Shown piece by piece: positions 1 through 7,804 of a DNA stretch of 64,000 nucleotides. The notes beneath the pieces are model-generated. The model saw nothing but the letters and a program-made list of their open reading frames with translations. It was not told the DNA's origin and made no database searches. This DNA comes from Flavobacterium sp. HSC-61S13 (GTDB lineage: Bacteria; Bacteroidota; Bacteroidia; Flavobacteriales; Flavobacteriaceae). The position numbers and the translations under genes are program-made. The number at the start of each line of letters is the position of its first letter. Within the stretch, counting starts at the first letter, position 1. Where the stretch lies: contig NZ_JALJZV010000005.1 in NCBI RefSeq assembly GCF_024171535.1, positions 62,001 through 126,000 of the forward strand. Reading direction: 5' to 3'.

Positions 1-36
1 CGTATCTGCATATAGACGTATTCACATATTTCGTCG

Positions 37-44
37 TATTTTTG
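37..44 (+). promoter_or_regulatory. Possible -7 promoter box
   Basis: TATTTTTG fits the Bacteroidota -7 consensus TAnnTTTG and lies 19 bases before the ATG of the pseudouridine synthase. No clear -33 TTG is seen at the right spacing, so this is a weak call. Confidence 0.3.
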
Positions 45-63
45 TCTTTTCAAAAACTTTATT

Positions 64-1755
64 ATGAATGTGACTTCACTTGATCCATCCGCTATATGGC
101 ATGACTTTCACACAGACCTCACTAGTTATGATCTACCGAGCCAATTTACTTTTCCGTTTTATTACGAACCCCATCCTATAGCAAAATTGGCAGCATCCGA
201 ATTGCAGCGGTTTTTGATGGCGGAATGGAATCAGGGAACAGTCAGTGATTCATCTGCTAACGAAATATCCACGGGCAAAATGTTTGGAGTATTAGTCGTT
301 CGAAATCGCGACAATAAATTGGGGTATCTTACCGCCTATTCCGGCAAATTGCCGAAGGGGAAAAACCAGCTGCAATTCGTTCCCCCCATTTTTGATTTAT
401 TTGCGCCCGACAGCTTCTTTTTAAATGGAGAGCGAGAGCTCAATCAAATCAATAAAGACATAGAAAATTTACAACAAAACGCAGATTTTCTATTTTTAAA
501 GAAAGATTACGCCTTCGAACAACAAAAGGCGACTAAAATCATAGAGGCTAAAAAAGCACAATTGCGCGATTTAAAAGCCAAACGGAAGTTACAACGTTTG
601 GAACAAGAGGTATTGCTTTCTGCGGAGGAATACTTGATCTACAATGATGACTTGATCAAGCAAAGTTTGCGAGACAAGCACGATTTGAATGTCTTAAATG
701 CTGATTTAGCTTTACAATTATCTGTTCTTTCAGATCAAATTGTAGAATTGGAATACCCGATCAATCAATTAAAGGAGCTTCGAAAACACCGGTCTAATGC
801 TTTACAACAGCGTCTATTTGATCAATACAACTTTTTAAATGCGCGCGGAGAATTAAAAAATGTGGTAGATGTTTTTAAAGAAACCGCTTTACTTCAGCCT
901 CCCGCAGCTGCTGGTGATTGTGCAGCACCGAGATTGTTGCAATATGCTTATCAAAACGATTTACAACCCATTGCCTTAGCGGAATTTTGGTGGGGAACTG
1001 CTCCGAAATCTGAAATTCGTAAACACGGTTACTTCTACCCGGCTTGTCGTGGAAAATGTGAACCGATATTATCGCACATGCTTCAGGGATTAGATGTTGA
1101 AGACAATCCGTTGTTGGTTAACCCAGCACTAGGCGTGTCTTTGGACATCATTTACGAAGATGACGTCATGGTGGTTGTAAACAAGCCCGCAGAATTCTTA
1201 TCGGTTCCCGGTATTTACATTCAAGACTCGGTTTATCAACGCATGAGAGCGCGATATCCCAAAGCGACCGGTCCACTTATCGTTCATCGATTAGACATGT
1301 CTACTTCCGGCTTGTTAGTCCTAGCCAAAAATAAAGAAGCTCACCAACATTTACAGTGCCAATTTATCAAACGAACGGTAAAAAAACGCTATGCGGCATT
1401 ATTAAACGGCTCCATATCCAATGAAGAAGGACTGATTGATTTACCGTTGCGTGTAGATCTCGATGATCGGCCGCGGCAATTGGTCTGTTATGATTATGGA
1501 AAACCTGCCCTGACCAAATATCAGATTATCGAAAGCAGGGCGACACACACGCTTATTCACTTTTGGCCCATTACAGGCAGAACGCATCAATTACGGGTGC
1601 ATGCCGCTCATTCTTTAGGACTGAATTGTGCGATTTTAGGCGATGACCTTTATGGACAAAAATCTGATCGCCTTTATTTGCATGCTGAATCTCTAGAACT
1701 CATACATCCCGTAACAGGTGAAAAACTGCACTTTGAAATAGCATCCAATTTTTAA
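64..1755 (+). CDS. RluA-family RNA pseudouridine synthase with long N-terminal extension
   Basis: Probably converts uridine to pseudouridine in rRNA or tRNA. The C-terminal third (about residues 350-560) is an RluA-type catalytic domain with the motif HRLDMSTSG at 408-416, in which D411 is the expected catalytic aspartate, and a later GRTHQLRVH motif. Residues 1-340 are not part of the usual fold: they include a charged, helix-rich stretch at about 130-245 that looks like a coiled coil, and a cysteine-containing segment (PACRGKCEP) near 326-334. At 563 residues it is about twice the length of plain RluA enzymes, but long forms with such an N-terminal part are known in the family. No S4 domain is evident. 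It stands alone, and the next gene has its own leader. Which RNA site it modifies cannot be told from sequence. Confidence 0.88.
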   Translation: MNVTSLDPSAIWHDFHTDLTSYDLPSQFTFPFYYEPHPIAKLAASELQRFLMAEWNQGTVSDSSANEISTGKMFGVLVVRNRDNKLGYLTAYSGKLPKGKNQLQFVPPIFDLFAPDSFFLNGERELNQINKDIENLQQNADFLFLKKDYAFEQQKATKIIEAKKAQLRDLKAKRKLQRLEQEVLLSAEEYLIYNDDLIKQSLRDKHDLNVLNADLALQLSVLSDQIVELEYPINQLKELRKHRSNALQQRLFDQYNFLNARGELKNVVDVFKETALLQPPAAAGDCAAPRLLQYAYQNDLQPIALAEFWWGTAPKSEIRKHGYFYPACRGKCEPILSHMLQGLDVEDNPLLVNPALGVSLDIIYEDDVMVVVNKPAEFLSVPGIYIQDSVYQRMRARYPKATGPLIVHRLDMSTSGLLVLAKNKEAHQHLQCQFIKRTVKKRYAALLNGSISNEEGLIDLPLRVDLDDRPRQLVCYDYGKPALTKYQIIESRATHTLIHFWPITGRTHQLRVHAAHSLGLNCAILGDDLYGQKSDRLYLHAESLELIHPVTGEKLHFEIASNF

Positions 1756-1824
1756 AAAAGCCCTATTTCATCCTATTATGCTGTTTATATACATTTTTTT
1801 TTAATATTTTAAGAGCACTTAATA

Positions 1825-1832
1825 TATTTTTG
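1825..1832 (+). promoter_or_regulatory. Possible -7 promoter box of the DUF5684 gene
   Basis: TATTTTTG fits TAnnTTTG and sits 46 bases before the ATG at 1879 in very AT-rich DNA. A convincing -33 TTG is not seen. Confidence 0.35.
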
Positions 1833-1878
1833 CATTAATTTTATAATTAAATTTTATTCAATAATTTAAATTCATATT

Positions 1879-2307
1879 ATGGACGACCAAATTTACACTA
1901 ACTCGGAGATGAGTACAGCGGCGGCAGCCGGAGGAATGTTGTTTTTTATTATTTATTTTGCAATTATCATTCTGTTGATTGCTTCTTTATGGAAGATTTT
2001 CGTAAAAGCCGGTAAACCGGGCTGGGCTGCTATAGTACCTATCTACAATACCGTAATTTTATTGGAAATCATAGGAAAACCATTGTGGTGGATATTCTTG
2101 TTCTTTATTCCTGGAGTAAACCTTGTCATTGGAATTTGGACTATGAACTTGCTCGCTAAGAGTTTTGGAAAAACAGAAGGTTTTACGATTGGAATGATTT
2201 TCCTACCTTTTATTTTCTACCCTATTTTAGGTTTTGGCGATGCCGTTTATGTTGGTCCTGCTGGATCAGATGGCAACACCCCAAATCAATTGACCGACCG
2301 GGTTTAA
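1879..2307 (+). CDS. DUF5684-type small membrane protein
   Basis: A 142-residue inner-membrane protein of unknown function. Three or four hydrophobic segments are visible (about 19-40, 48-64, 67-87 and 100-120). The middle carries the family signature: KAGKPGWAAIVPIYN followed by GKPLWWI and an LAKSFGK segment. This pattern is known from DUF5684 proteins of Bacteroidota, which are often encoded near signal peptidase genes; no such partner lies here. The tail after residue 120 (DAVYVGPAGSDG) is polar. The gene is monocistronic: its own AT-rich leader precedes it and a strong hairpin terminator follows 20 bases after the stop. Confidence 0.8.
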   Translation: MDDQIYTNSEMSTAAAAGGMLFFIIYFAIIILLIASLWKIFVKAGKPGWAAIVPIYNTVILLEIIGKPLWWIFLFFIPGVNLVIGIWTMNLLAKSFGKTEGFTIGMIFLPFIFYPILGFGDAVYVGPAGSDGNTPNQLTDRV

Positions 2308-2325
2308 ACGGTATTTGAACAAATC

Positions 2326-2361
2326 AAAAAGCGAGCAGAAAATTTTCTGCTCGCTTTTTTT
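2326..2361 (+). terminator. Intrinsic terminator after the DUF5684 gene
   Basis: A near-perfect inverted repeat (AAAAGCGAGCAGAAAA against its complement) is followed by a T run on the plus strand and preceded by an A run, so it can also serve the convergent minus-strand gene at 2379. Confidence 0.85.
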
Positions 2362-2378
2362 ATTTTAAAAGGTTGTTA

Positions 2379-2948
2379 TTATATTTTTTTTTCTAAAAAC
2401 TCCCCTAATTTCTTAGCTGTCATAGCATAACATTCAGAAATCATAATATTCCGATGCATAGCCATGGTTTTTCCCTCCGCTTTATCCATACCGATAACCA
2501 ACACAACATTTTTAGGATTCTCCGTTTCAATAAAGACTAATTTAGAACTTAAGAGAGCCATTTTCACACCTGGAGTTCCCGGATCCAACCATTCCGATTC
2601 AACAACTAGAGTGTATTTTGCTTGGGGGTTATTGGAAAAATTAATTTTGCTGTTTTTATTGATACTAGCAAAAAACTTATTGGGAAAATTCTCGTCTTTC
2701 TGTTGCTGCCACGTTTTGTAAAAATCCTCATCAGGATTTTTCTTTCGCACATCTTCGTCTCTTTTCTTAAGGTAAGCATTTTCGGATATCTTATGTTTAG
2801 TTACTTTAAGATTCGAATAATCAAAAGTCACATTGACCTCTGTCTGATCTTTTAGAAATTCGAAACTTCCCGCTTGCAATTTTTGTCCATAAGTTGTACA
2901 AAACGACGATACAAGTAATAGTACAGTGATAAAAATATTGTTTTTCAT
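2379..2948 (-). CDS. Secreted protein of unknown function
   Basis: A 189-residue protein with a typical Sec signal peptide: Lys/Asn-rich start, hydrophobic core TVLLLVSSFC, likely cleavage near TTYGQ. The reading frame opens at a GTG at 2957, but the ATG at 2948 gives the cleaner signal peptide and is chosen here. The mature part is rich in charged residues at 55-95 and then shows alternating beta-like segments (KYTLVVESEWLDPG, KLVFIETENPKNVVLVIG). I do not recognise the family; it could be periplasmic or surface-exposed. It has one cysteine pair candidate (C21 in the signal, one near the C-terminus), so a disulfide in the mature protein is unlikely. It stands alone between two terminator-like hairpins. 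Confidence 0.6.
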   Translation of the reverse strand: MKNNIFITVLLLVSSFCTTYGQKLQAGSFEFLKDQTEVNVTFDYSNLKVTKHKISENAYLKKRDEDVRKKNPDEDFYKTWQQQKDENFPNKFFASINKNSKINFSNNPQAKYTLVVESEWLDPGTPGVKMALLSSKLVFIETENPKNVVLVIGMDKAEGKTMAMHRNIMISECYAMTAKKLGEFLEKKI

Positions 2949-3153
2949 AAAAAACACTTAAATAAGTTAATTGATATAAGTATACACAAAATACATTGGG
3001 ACAAACATAAATAAAATATACAAAAAAAACATATCTTCATACATTTACCTTCCCTAAATCTATAAAAATATTGACCAATGCCCTTAAGATAAATAAATCA
3101 AAAACGACTTCAGCTGATCAAAAGTACCTCAAGGTTAGGAAGCTGTTAAAACC

Positions 3154-3195
3154 AAAACGATTCGTTGTTGACTTACGCCAATAACGAATCGTTTT
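3154..3195. terminator. Hairpin downstream of the MBOAT gene
   Basis: AAAACGATTCGTT and its exact complement AACGAATCGTTTT are separated by about 16 bases. It lies 30 bases past the stop of the minus-strand MBOAT gene and is the likely end of the argS-to-MBOAT transcript. The T run is short, so the assignment is moderate. Confidence 0.6.
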
Positions 3196-3224
3196 GATAT
3201 AGAATAAAATATTTTAAATTCGAT

Positions 3225-4895
3225 TTAAAACTGGAAATATATAAACGGTTGTGGACCCGCCGCGGCTGTTGCGAAAACAACCCAGAAAATAAATCCTAAT
3301 ATCGCGGCCTTTATCAACATTGGCATTTTGTCAAATAATGAACGAACACCACCCATCCAACTTTTAGGTATAAAATGCCATACAAAACCAATCGCAATTA
3401 GTAAGAACACGTTTTTATAACTGATGATGATGGTTTGCCATTGTTCTAAATCCCAAGTTAGGTTTCCAATATTATAGATAACATTTAAAGCTGTGTCAAA
3501 ATCTTTTGCTCTAAAGAAAATCCAACAAAAAGCTACAAAATGAAAGGTCAAAATTACCGATACGATATTCCATACCCCTAAGCTATTCACCACTCTAGTC
3601 CCTTTTTTAGATGGAAACAACTCATCAATCGTTTTATGTATCGCTAGAGCAATTCCGTGAAGAGCACCCCAGATGATAAAACGCATACTAGCTCCATGCC
3701 ATAGTCCTCCCAACAACATAGTCGTAAAAAGGTTGAAATTGGTAAATAAGGTTCGTTCCTTGTTCTTGGACAATAAAATAGTCAATAGAAAAACAACGAC
3801 GGAAGTTATAGCGATAGCTAAAGGAACGACGGTTTCATCATAATAATAGATCCCCCATCCAAGTATTCCAACGAAAAACAATCCAGGGAATAAGAAACCT
3901 GCAAAAGTTCCCTTTCTATTACCTCCTATTGAAATATACAAGAAGTCTTTTAACCAAGTTGACAACGAGATATGCCAACGTCTCCAAAACTCCGTAATCG
4001 ATGCTGATTGGTAGGGCACGTCAAAGTTAATCGGTAAACGATACCCTAACAACAAGGCGATACCAATGGCCATGTCGGAATAACCCGAGAAATCACAATA
4101 AATCTGGATCGCATAACCGTAAGTAGCCATCAAATTCTCAAATGCGGTATAACTGTTTGGCGAGTCAAAAACACGATCGACAAAATTTACAGAGATATAA
4201 TCTGAAATTACAGCCTTTTTAAGTAAACCACCAATGATTAAAAACAGTCCTTCATTGACATACTCTCTTGAAATATGTAGGCGTTGATAGATCTGAGGAA
4301 TAAAGTCCTTGGCACGTACAATGGGTCCTGCTACTAATTGCGGAAAAAAAGATATAAAGAACAAATAGTCAACAAAACTCTTTGTCGGTTCGATTTCCTT
4401 TCTATACACCTCGATGATATAGCTGATCGATTGGAAAGTAAAAAAAGAAATTCCCACTGGTAAGATAATATCATTGAGATGATAACTACTTCCCGAGGCA
4501 AGATTAAAACCGTCTAAAATAAAATTGGTGTATTTAAAATACCCCAGCATCCCCAAATTAACTAAAACACTGATTGTCAATAAGGTTTTTTTCTTAACCA
4601 GACTCTTTTCTCGATAAATGATATTTGCTAAATAATAATCTATAATAGACGAACCTACTAGAAGTAAGAAAAACATACCACTCGATTTGTAATAGAAAAA
4701 GAGTGAGAATATAACTACATATATCAACCGCAGATGAAAGGTTTTTCTGATACCTATATAAAACAAATAGAATACAAGAAACATTCCGAGGAATAAACCC
4801 GAATTAAACAATAGTGGTTCCTTTGGGTTAAAAGAAAACCATTTGATGACATCAGCCATCGTGAGGACAGGCAAACTAAAATCGAGTATGGACAT
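3225..4895 (-). CDS. MBOAT-family membrane O-acyltransferase (AlgI/PatA-like)
   Basis: Integral membrane protein of 556 residues with at least ten hydrophobic segments. Family marks are visible: PVGISFFTFQSISY at 146-159, WRRWHISLS at 304-312, and LLGGLWHGAS at 394-403, where H400 is the invariant MBOAT histidine. Relatives (AlgI, PatA, DltB) move acetyl or alanyl groups across the inner membrane to a partner that finishes the transfer to a glycan or teichoic acid. The start codon overlaps the stop of the upstream LysM-SGNH gene by one base (TAATG), so the two are translated together. With two extracytoplasmic SGNH proteins in the same operon, a role in O-acylation of an extracellular polysaccharide or of peptidoglycan is inferred; the substrate is not known. 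Confidence 0.9.
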   Translation of the reverse strand: MSILDFSLPVLTMADVIKWFSFNPKEPLLFNSGLFLGMFLVFYLFYIGIRKTFHLRLIYVVIFSLFFYYKSSGMFFLLLVGSSIIDYYLANIIYREKSLVKKKTLLTISVLVNLGMLGYFKYTNFILDGFNLASGSSYHLNDIILPVGISFFTFQSISYIIEVYRKEIEPTKSFVDYLFFISFFPQLVAGPIVRAKDFIPQIYQRLHISREYVNEGLFLIIGGLLKKAVISDYISVNFVDRVFDSPNSYTAFENLMATYGYAIQIYCDFSGYSDMAIGIALLLGYRLPINFDVPYQSASITEFWRRWHISLSTWLKDFLYISIGGNRKGTFAGFLFPGLFFVGILGWGIYYYDETVVPLAIAITSVVVFLLTILLSKNKERTLFTNFNLFTTMLLGGLWHGASMRFIIWGALHGIALAIHKTIDELFPSKKGTRVVNSLGVWNIVSVILTFHFVAFCWIFFRAKDFDTALNVIYNIGNLTWDLEQWQTIIISYKNVFLLIAIGFVWHFIPKSWMGGVRSLFDKMPMLIKAAILGFIFWVVFATAAAGPQPFIYFQF

Positions 4896-6313
4896 TAATT
4901 CTTATGAGAAATTTTAAAATTTTTAAAAGCTTCAAGTAGTGCATTTGCAAATAATTCACCTTTGTATTCGTAACCCGATTTGGAATAGTGAACATAATCT
5001 CTAGAAACCAAACCTTTATCATAATTTTCGTTTACACTATTGATTCCTCCCAATATGTGAAACACATCCCAAACAGCATATTGCTGGGCTACGGCATCCT
5101 CTATAATGGAATCGGCATAGCCTTCAGAAAAACTGTTAGGTATTTTCTTCTGAAACAAAGAAGGTGGCGGCGTTGTGATTAAAATAGTCGCCCGCGGGTT
5201 ATCTTTTTTGATCTCGTCGATAAAAAAGTTCATTTGCTCTTGATAATTTGCCGTTCCCATTTTATCAAAAGCTTCATTAGTACCTAAAGAGATCACCACC
5301 AAATCCGGTTTCAATCCCTTTACTTGATTAAAAAATAAGGTATACTTATTATAATCGGAAAATTTGGCACCATTCACTCCAATGCTATGATATAAAATCC
5401 CCGCTTGATCATTTTCAAAAACCAATCCGTTTAAATTATAATTTTCCGCCTTTTTATTAGGCAACAAATAAATTTTAGACAAGGCTGAGGAATTGGTGTA
5501 TTCGCGATACAAATTTTTATCCACTGTTTCAAGTGGAATAAATTCCGACCTAGCGATAGCTTTTGTTTCAACGAGATTTGACGGAATATACAATACTTTT
5601 CCCGCGTGAATCAGATTTCCTTTTAAGCTGTTGGCTTTTTTGATTTGCTCTAAGGTTACTCCATATTTTTTAGCAATCGTTCCAATGGCTTCCCCTTTTT
5701 TAATTCTGTGATTAATTTTCTGAGGCACCTTTTGCTCTACCATAATCGTTTTTGAAGCGGTGGCTACGTCAAAAATATCGTCATTACCGGGCGTAAATAT
5801 TTTCATCTTGGTAAATTGATACTTCGAATCGCGCACATTAATCTCGAGAACAAAATCATCCTTCTTAGACGATAATGCAATTCCACTTAATCCTACTGAC
5901 GATCCGTTTAACGGATAAATATTGCGATAACTGGTCCAATCAACATTCGACGAATACTGAACAAATGCATTGCCATTAGTCTTTGCTAACTTATACGGAA
6001 AAGAAAAGCCCAAACCACCATTTCCAAATTCACCTTGGAGTATTTCCCTGATTTTACCCGTAAATAAATCCGCTTGAATATGAGAATCCCCGATATGAAC
6101 AATATTGATTTTACCTTTTTTGCTCGTTTCTAATTCGGAAAGCTTTTTGAAGAACGATTTTAAAACGGTTTCATTCAAAATTATGTTTTCGGCATGTTTG
6201 ACCGAATTCAAGCTATCTGACTCTTCCTTCACGGCACTAAGCACTTGCTCTTGAGACCAACTCAACAGACCGCTTAGTAACATGCATAGGACAACTAATT
6301 TTTTAATGAACAT
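4895..6313 (-). CDS. SGNH-type hydrolase/acyltransferase with an internal LysM domain
   Basis: Exported 472-residue protein with a signal peptide (about 1-21). SGNH blocks are all present: block I HIGDSHIQ with S77 as likely nucleophile (73-80), a block II-like IGVNGA at 311-316, block III GTNEA at 344-348, and block V DYVH at 439-442 supplying D439 and H442. A LysM domain (about 201-244, IKKGEAIGTIAKKYGVT ... AGKVLYIP) is inserted between blocks I and II instead of sitting at a terminus. LysM binds N-acetylglucosamine-containing chains such as peptidoglycan. Together with the downstream MBOAT gene (one-base overlap) and upstream second SGNH gene (11-base overlap) this suggests the periplasmic transferase of an O-acetylation pair, or an esterase that reverses it. 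Direction of the reaction cannot be told from sequence. Confidence 0.85.
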   Translation of the reverse strand: MFIKKLVVLCMLLSGLLSWSQEQVLSAVKEESDSLNSVKHAENIILNETVLKSFFKKLSELETSKKGKINIVHIGDSHIQADLFTGKIREILQGEFGNGGLGFSFPYKLAKTNGNAFVQYSSNVDWTSYRNIYPLNGSSVGLSGIALSSKKDDFVLEINVRDSKYQFTKMKIFTPGNDDIFDVATASKTIMVEQKVPQKINHRIKKGEAIGTIAKKYGVTLEQIKKANSLKGNLIHAGKVLYIPSNLVETKAIARSEFIPLETVDKNLYREYTNSSALSKIYLLPNKKAENYNLNGLVFENDQAGILYHSIGVNGAKFSDYNKYTLFFNQVKGLKPDLVVISLGTNEAFDKMGTANYQEQMNFFIDEIKKDNPRATILITTPPPSLFQKKIPNSFSEGYADSIIEDAVAQQYAVWDVFHILGGINSVNENYDKGLVSRDYVHYSKSGYEYKGELFANALLEAFKNFKISHKN

Positions 6314-7793
6314 TTACACTATCTTTTCTTTTTATTTTAATCGTATCCTTGGCTTTAGGTTTGGCTTTAACTGCAGCAGGTTGTTCTGAGTGCACAACTT
6401 CAGTTCTAGCCTTTTTATAAGCCTCATACCCTTCTTCTAACTGTTTAAAAATCAAATTAGAGATTTCTTTAGCTCCTCTATGATTAAAATGCGTATAGTC
6501 TTTATTGGCTTTGGCTGGTACTTCATCGGCCCATTTGACCATAGAACCATCCCCACCCATCAATTGATATAAATTGACAAATCCCGCTTGGTTTGAAATC
6601 GCGTATTTACGTTGCGCATTCACCAAGGGCACTACAGCCGAATCCGTTTGCATCGTTAAATCATACTTTGTTGCCTTATCCGCGGTCGAAATCACTAATA
6701 TAGTTGCCGCTGGAAAGCAATTTCTCAGGTTTTCAACTACCCTACTCATCTGACGTTCGTACCAAGAATAATTATAAGAACCGTAGTTTAATACGTTCGT
6801 TCCGTAATGCAAAATAATCAATTGATACGGTATCTTTTGCTGAAACTGATTCATTAAACTCGGTTTAAAAGTAGATAAAGGCAAACCGGAATTTCCGCGA
6901 TTCGAAAAATTATCTATATGTATTCCTTGTTGATCATCAAAATTAAATCCGTAAAACGGTATAGAATCGGTATGTATAAAATCTGCTTTAAACGCTTTTA
7001 GGTTCCCTTCAGACAATACGAGTGTATTGAGTTCATTAACCGGATTCAACTTTTTATATATAGTATCCTTGCCAACAATCATACGCAATTGTCCTCTACC
7101 ATTATTAGATCTTCCATAAAACAAGGTCGGACGATTTAAGGAACCAAGATGCATCAATGCGGACGACTTATAACGCACCCAAGTGCTATTTATGGTGTCT
7201 TTAGTAAAAAACACATGTCCATTAACACCAAAAGGTTTTATTGGCTTTTTTACATTCAAATAGGATTGGGTTTTCCAATTTGGCGAAAATTGATGAGATA
7301 CAGAGCTTCTAGATCCTGCGGACTCCGAAGTAATCGATACAAAACCAACTCCTTCACCGCCATATTTATTTTGGAAATTCTTACGTAAGTCTTGAACAAT
7401 CATATCTCCATCGGTCATCGAATCGCCATAATACGCTATTCTAACCTTTCCTTTTTGTTCCATCTCTAATTGATACAACTTTTCGTAAAAGGTTTTCATA
7501 TATGCAAATCCTCTAAACGTAGATGCTGGTTCGTCGGATTCGATCATCGAAAATCCCCCCAGACTATCCACTGCCAAAGAGTCAATTTCAGGATGAGCTA
7601 TTTTTTTGTTGTGAGCGTCTTTTTCTTCTTGAATTGCCTCTAAAAGCAAACTATCCACTACGATATATTTGTTTTTAACTTCGGATTCTTTGAAGATTTT
7701 CTTTGGTAGATAAGTTTTAAAAACCAAGAAAAAACCAGTCGCCATTATTGCAATGGCGAATGATTGAAATGCATACGATTTAGATATCTTCAC
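6303..7793 (-). CDS. Membrane-anchored SGNH/GDSL-family protein
   Basis: A 496-residue protein with one N-terminal membrane anchor (about 8-27) and no cleavage site, leaving the rest in the periplasm. SGNH marks: YYGDSMTDGD at 121-130 (S125 nucleophile), HYGTN at 329-333, and DYTH at 432-435 (D432, H435). The C-terminal 30 residues are Lys-rich (KAKPKAKDTIKIKRK), which would suit contact with an acidic wall or glycan. It is distantly alike in layout to its downstream neighbour but lacks the LysM insertion. It starts 11 bases after argS ends and overlaps the next gene by 11 bases, so it belongs to the same transcript. Likely role: partner in glycan O-acylation with the MBOAT protein. Confidence 0.85.
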   Translation of the reverse strand: MKISKSYAFQSFAIAIMATGFFLVFKTYLPKKIFKESEVKNKYIVVDSLLLEAIQEEKDAHNKKIAHPEIDSLAVDSLGGFSMIESDEPASTFRGFAYMKTFYEKLYQLEMEQKGKVRIAYYGDSMTDGDMIVQDLRKNFQNKYGGEGVGFVSITSESAGSRSSVSHQFSPNWKTQSYLNVKKPIKPFGVNGHVFFTKDTINSTWVRYKSSALMHLGSLNRPTLFYGRSNNGRGQLRMIVGKDTIYKKLNPVNELNTLVLSEGNLKAFKADFIHTDSIPFYGFNFDDQQGIHIDNFSNRGNSGLPLSTFKPSLMNQFQQKIPYQLIILHYGTNVLNYGSYNYSWYERQMSRVVENLRNCFPAATILVISTADKATKYDLTMQTDSAVVPLVNAQRKYAISNQAGFVNLYQLMGGDGSMVKWADEVPAKANKDYTHFNHRGAKEISNLIFKQLEEGYEAYKKARTEVVHSEQPAAVKAKPKAKDTIKIKRKDSVNVH

Positions 7794-7804
7794 ACTAATA
7801 AAAG

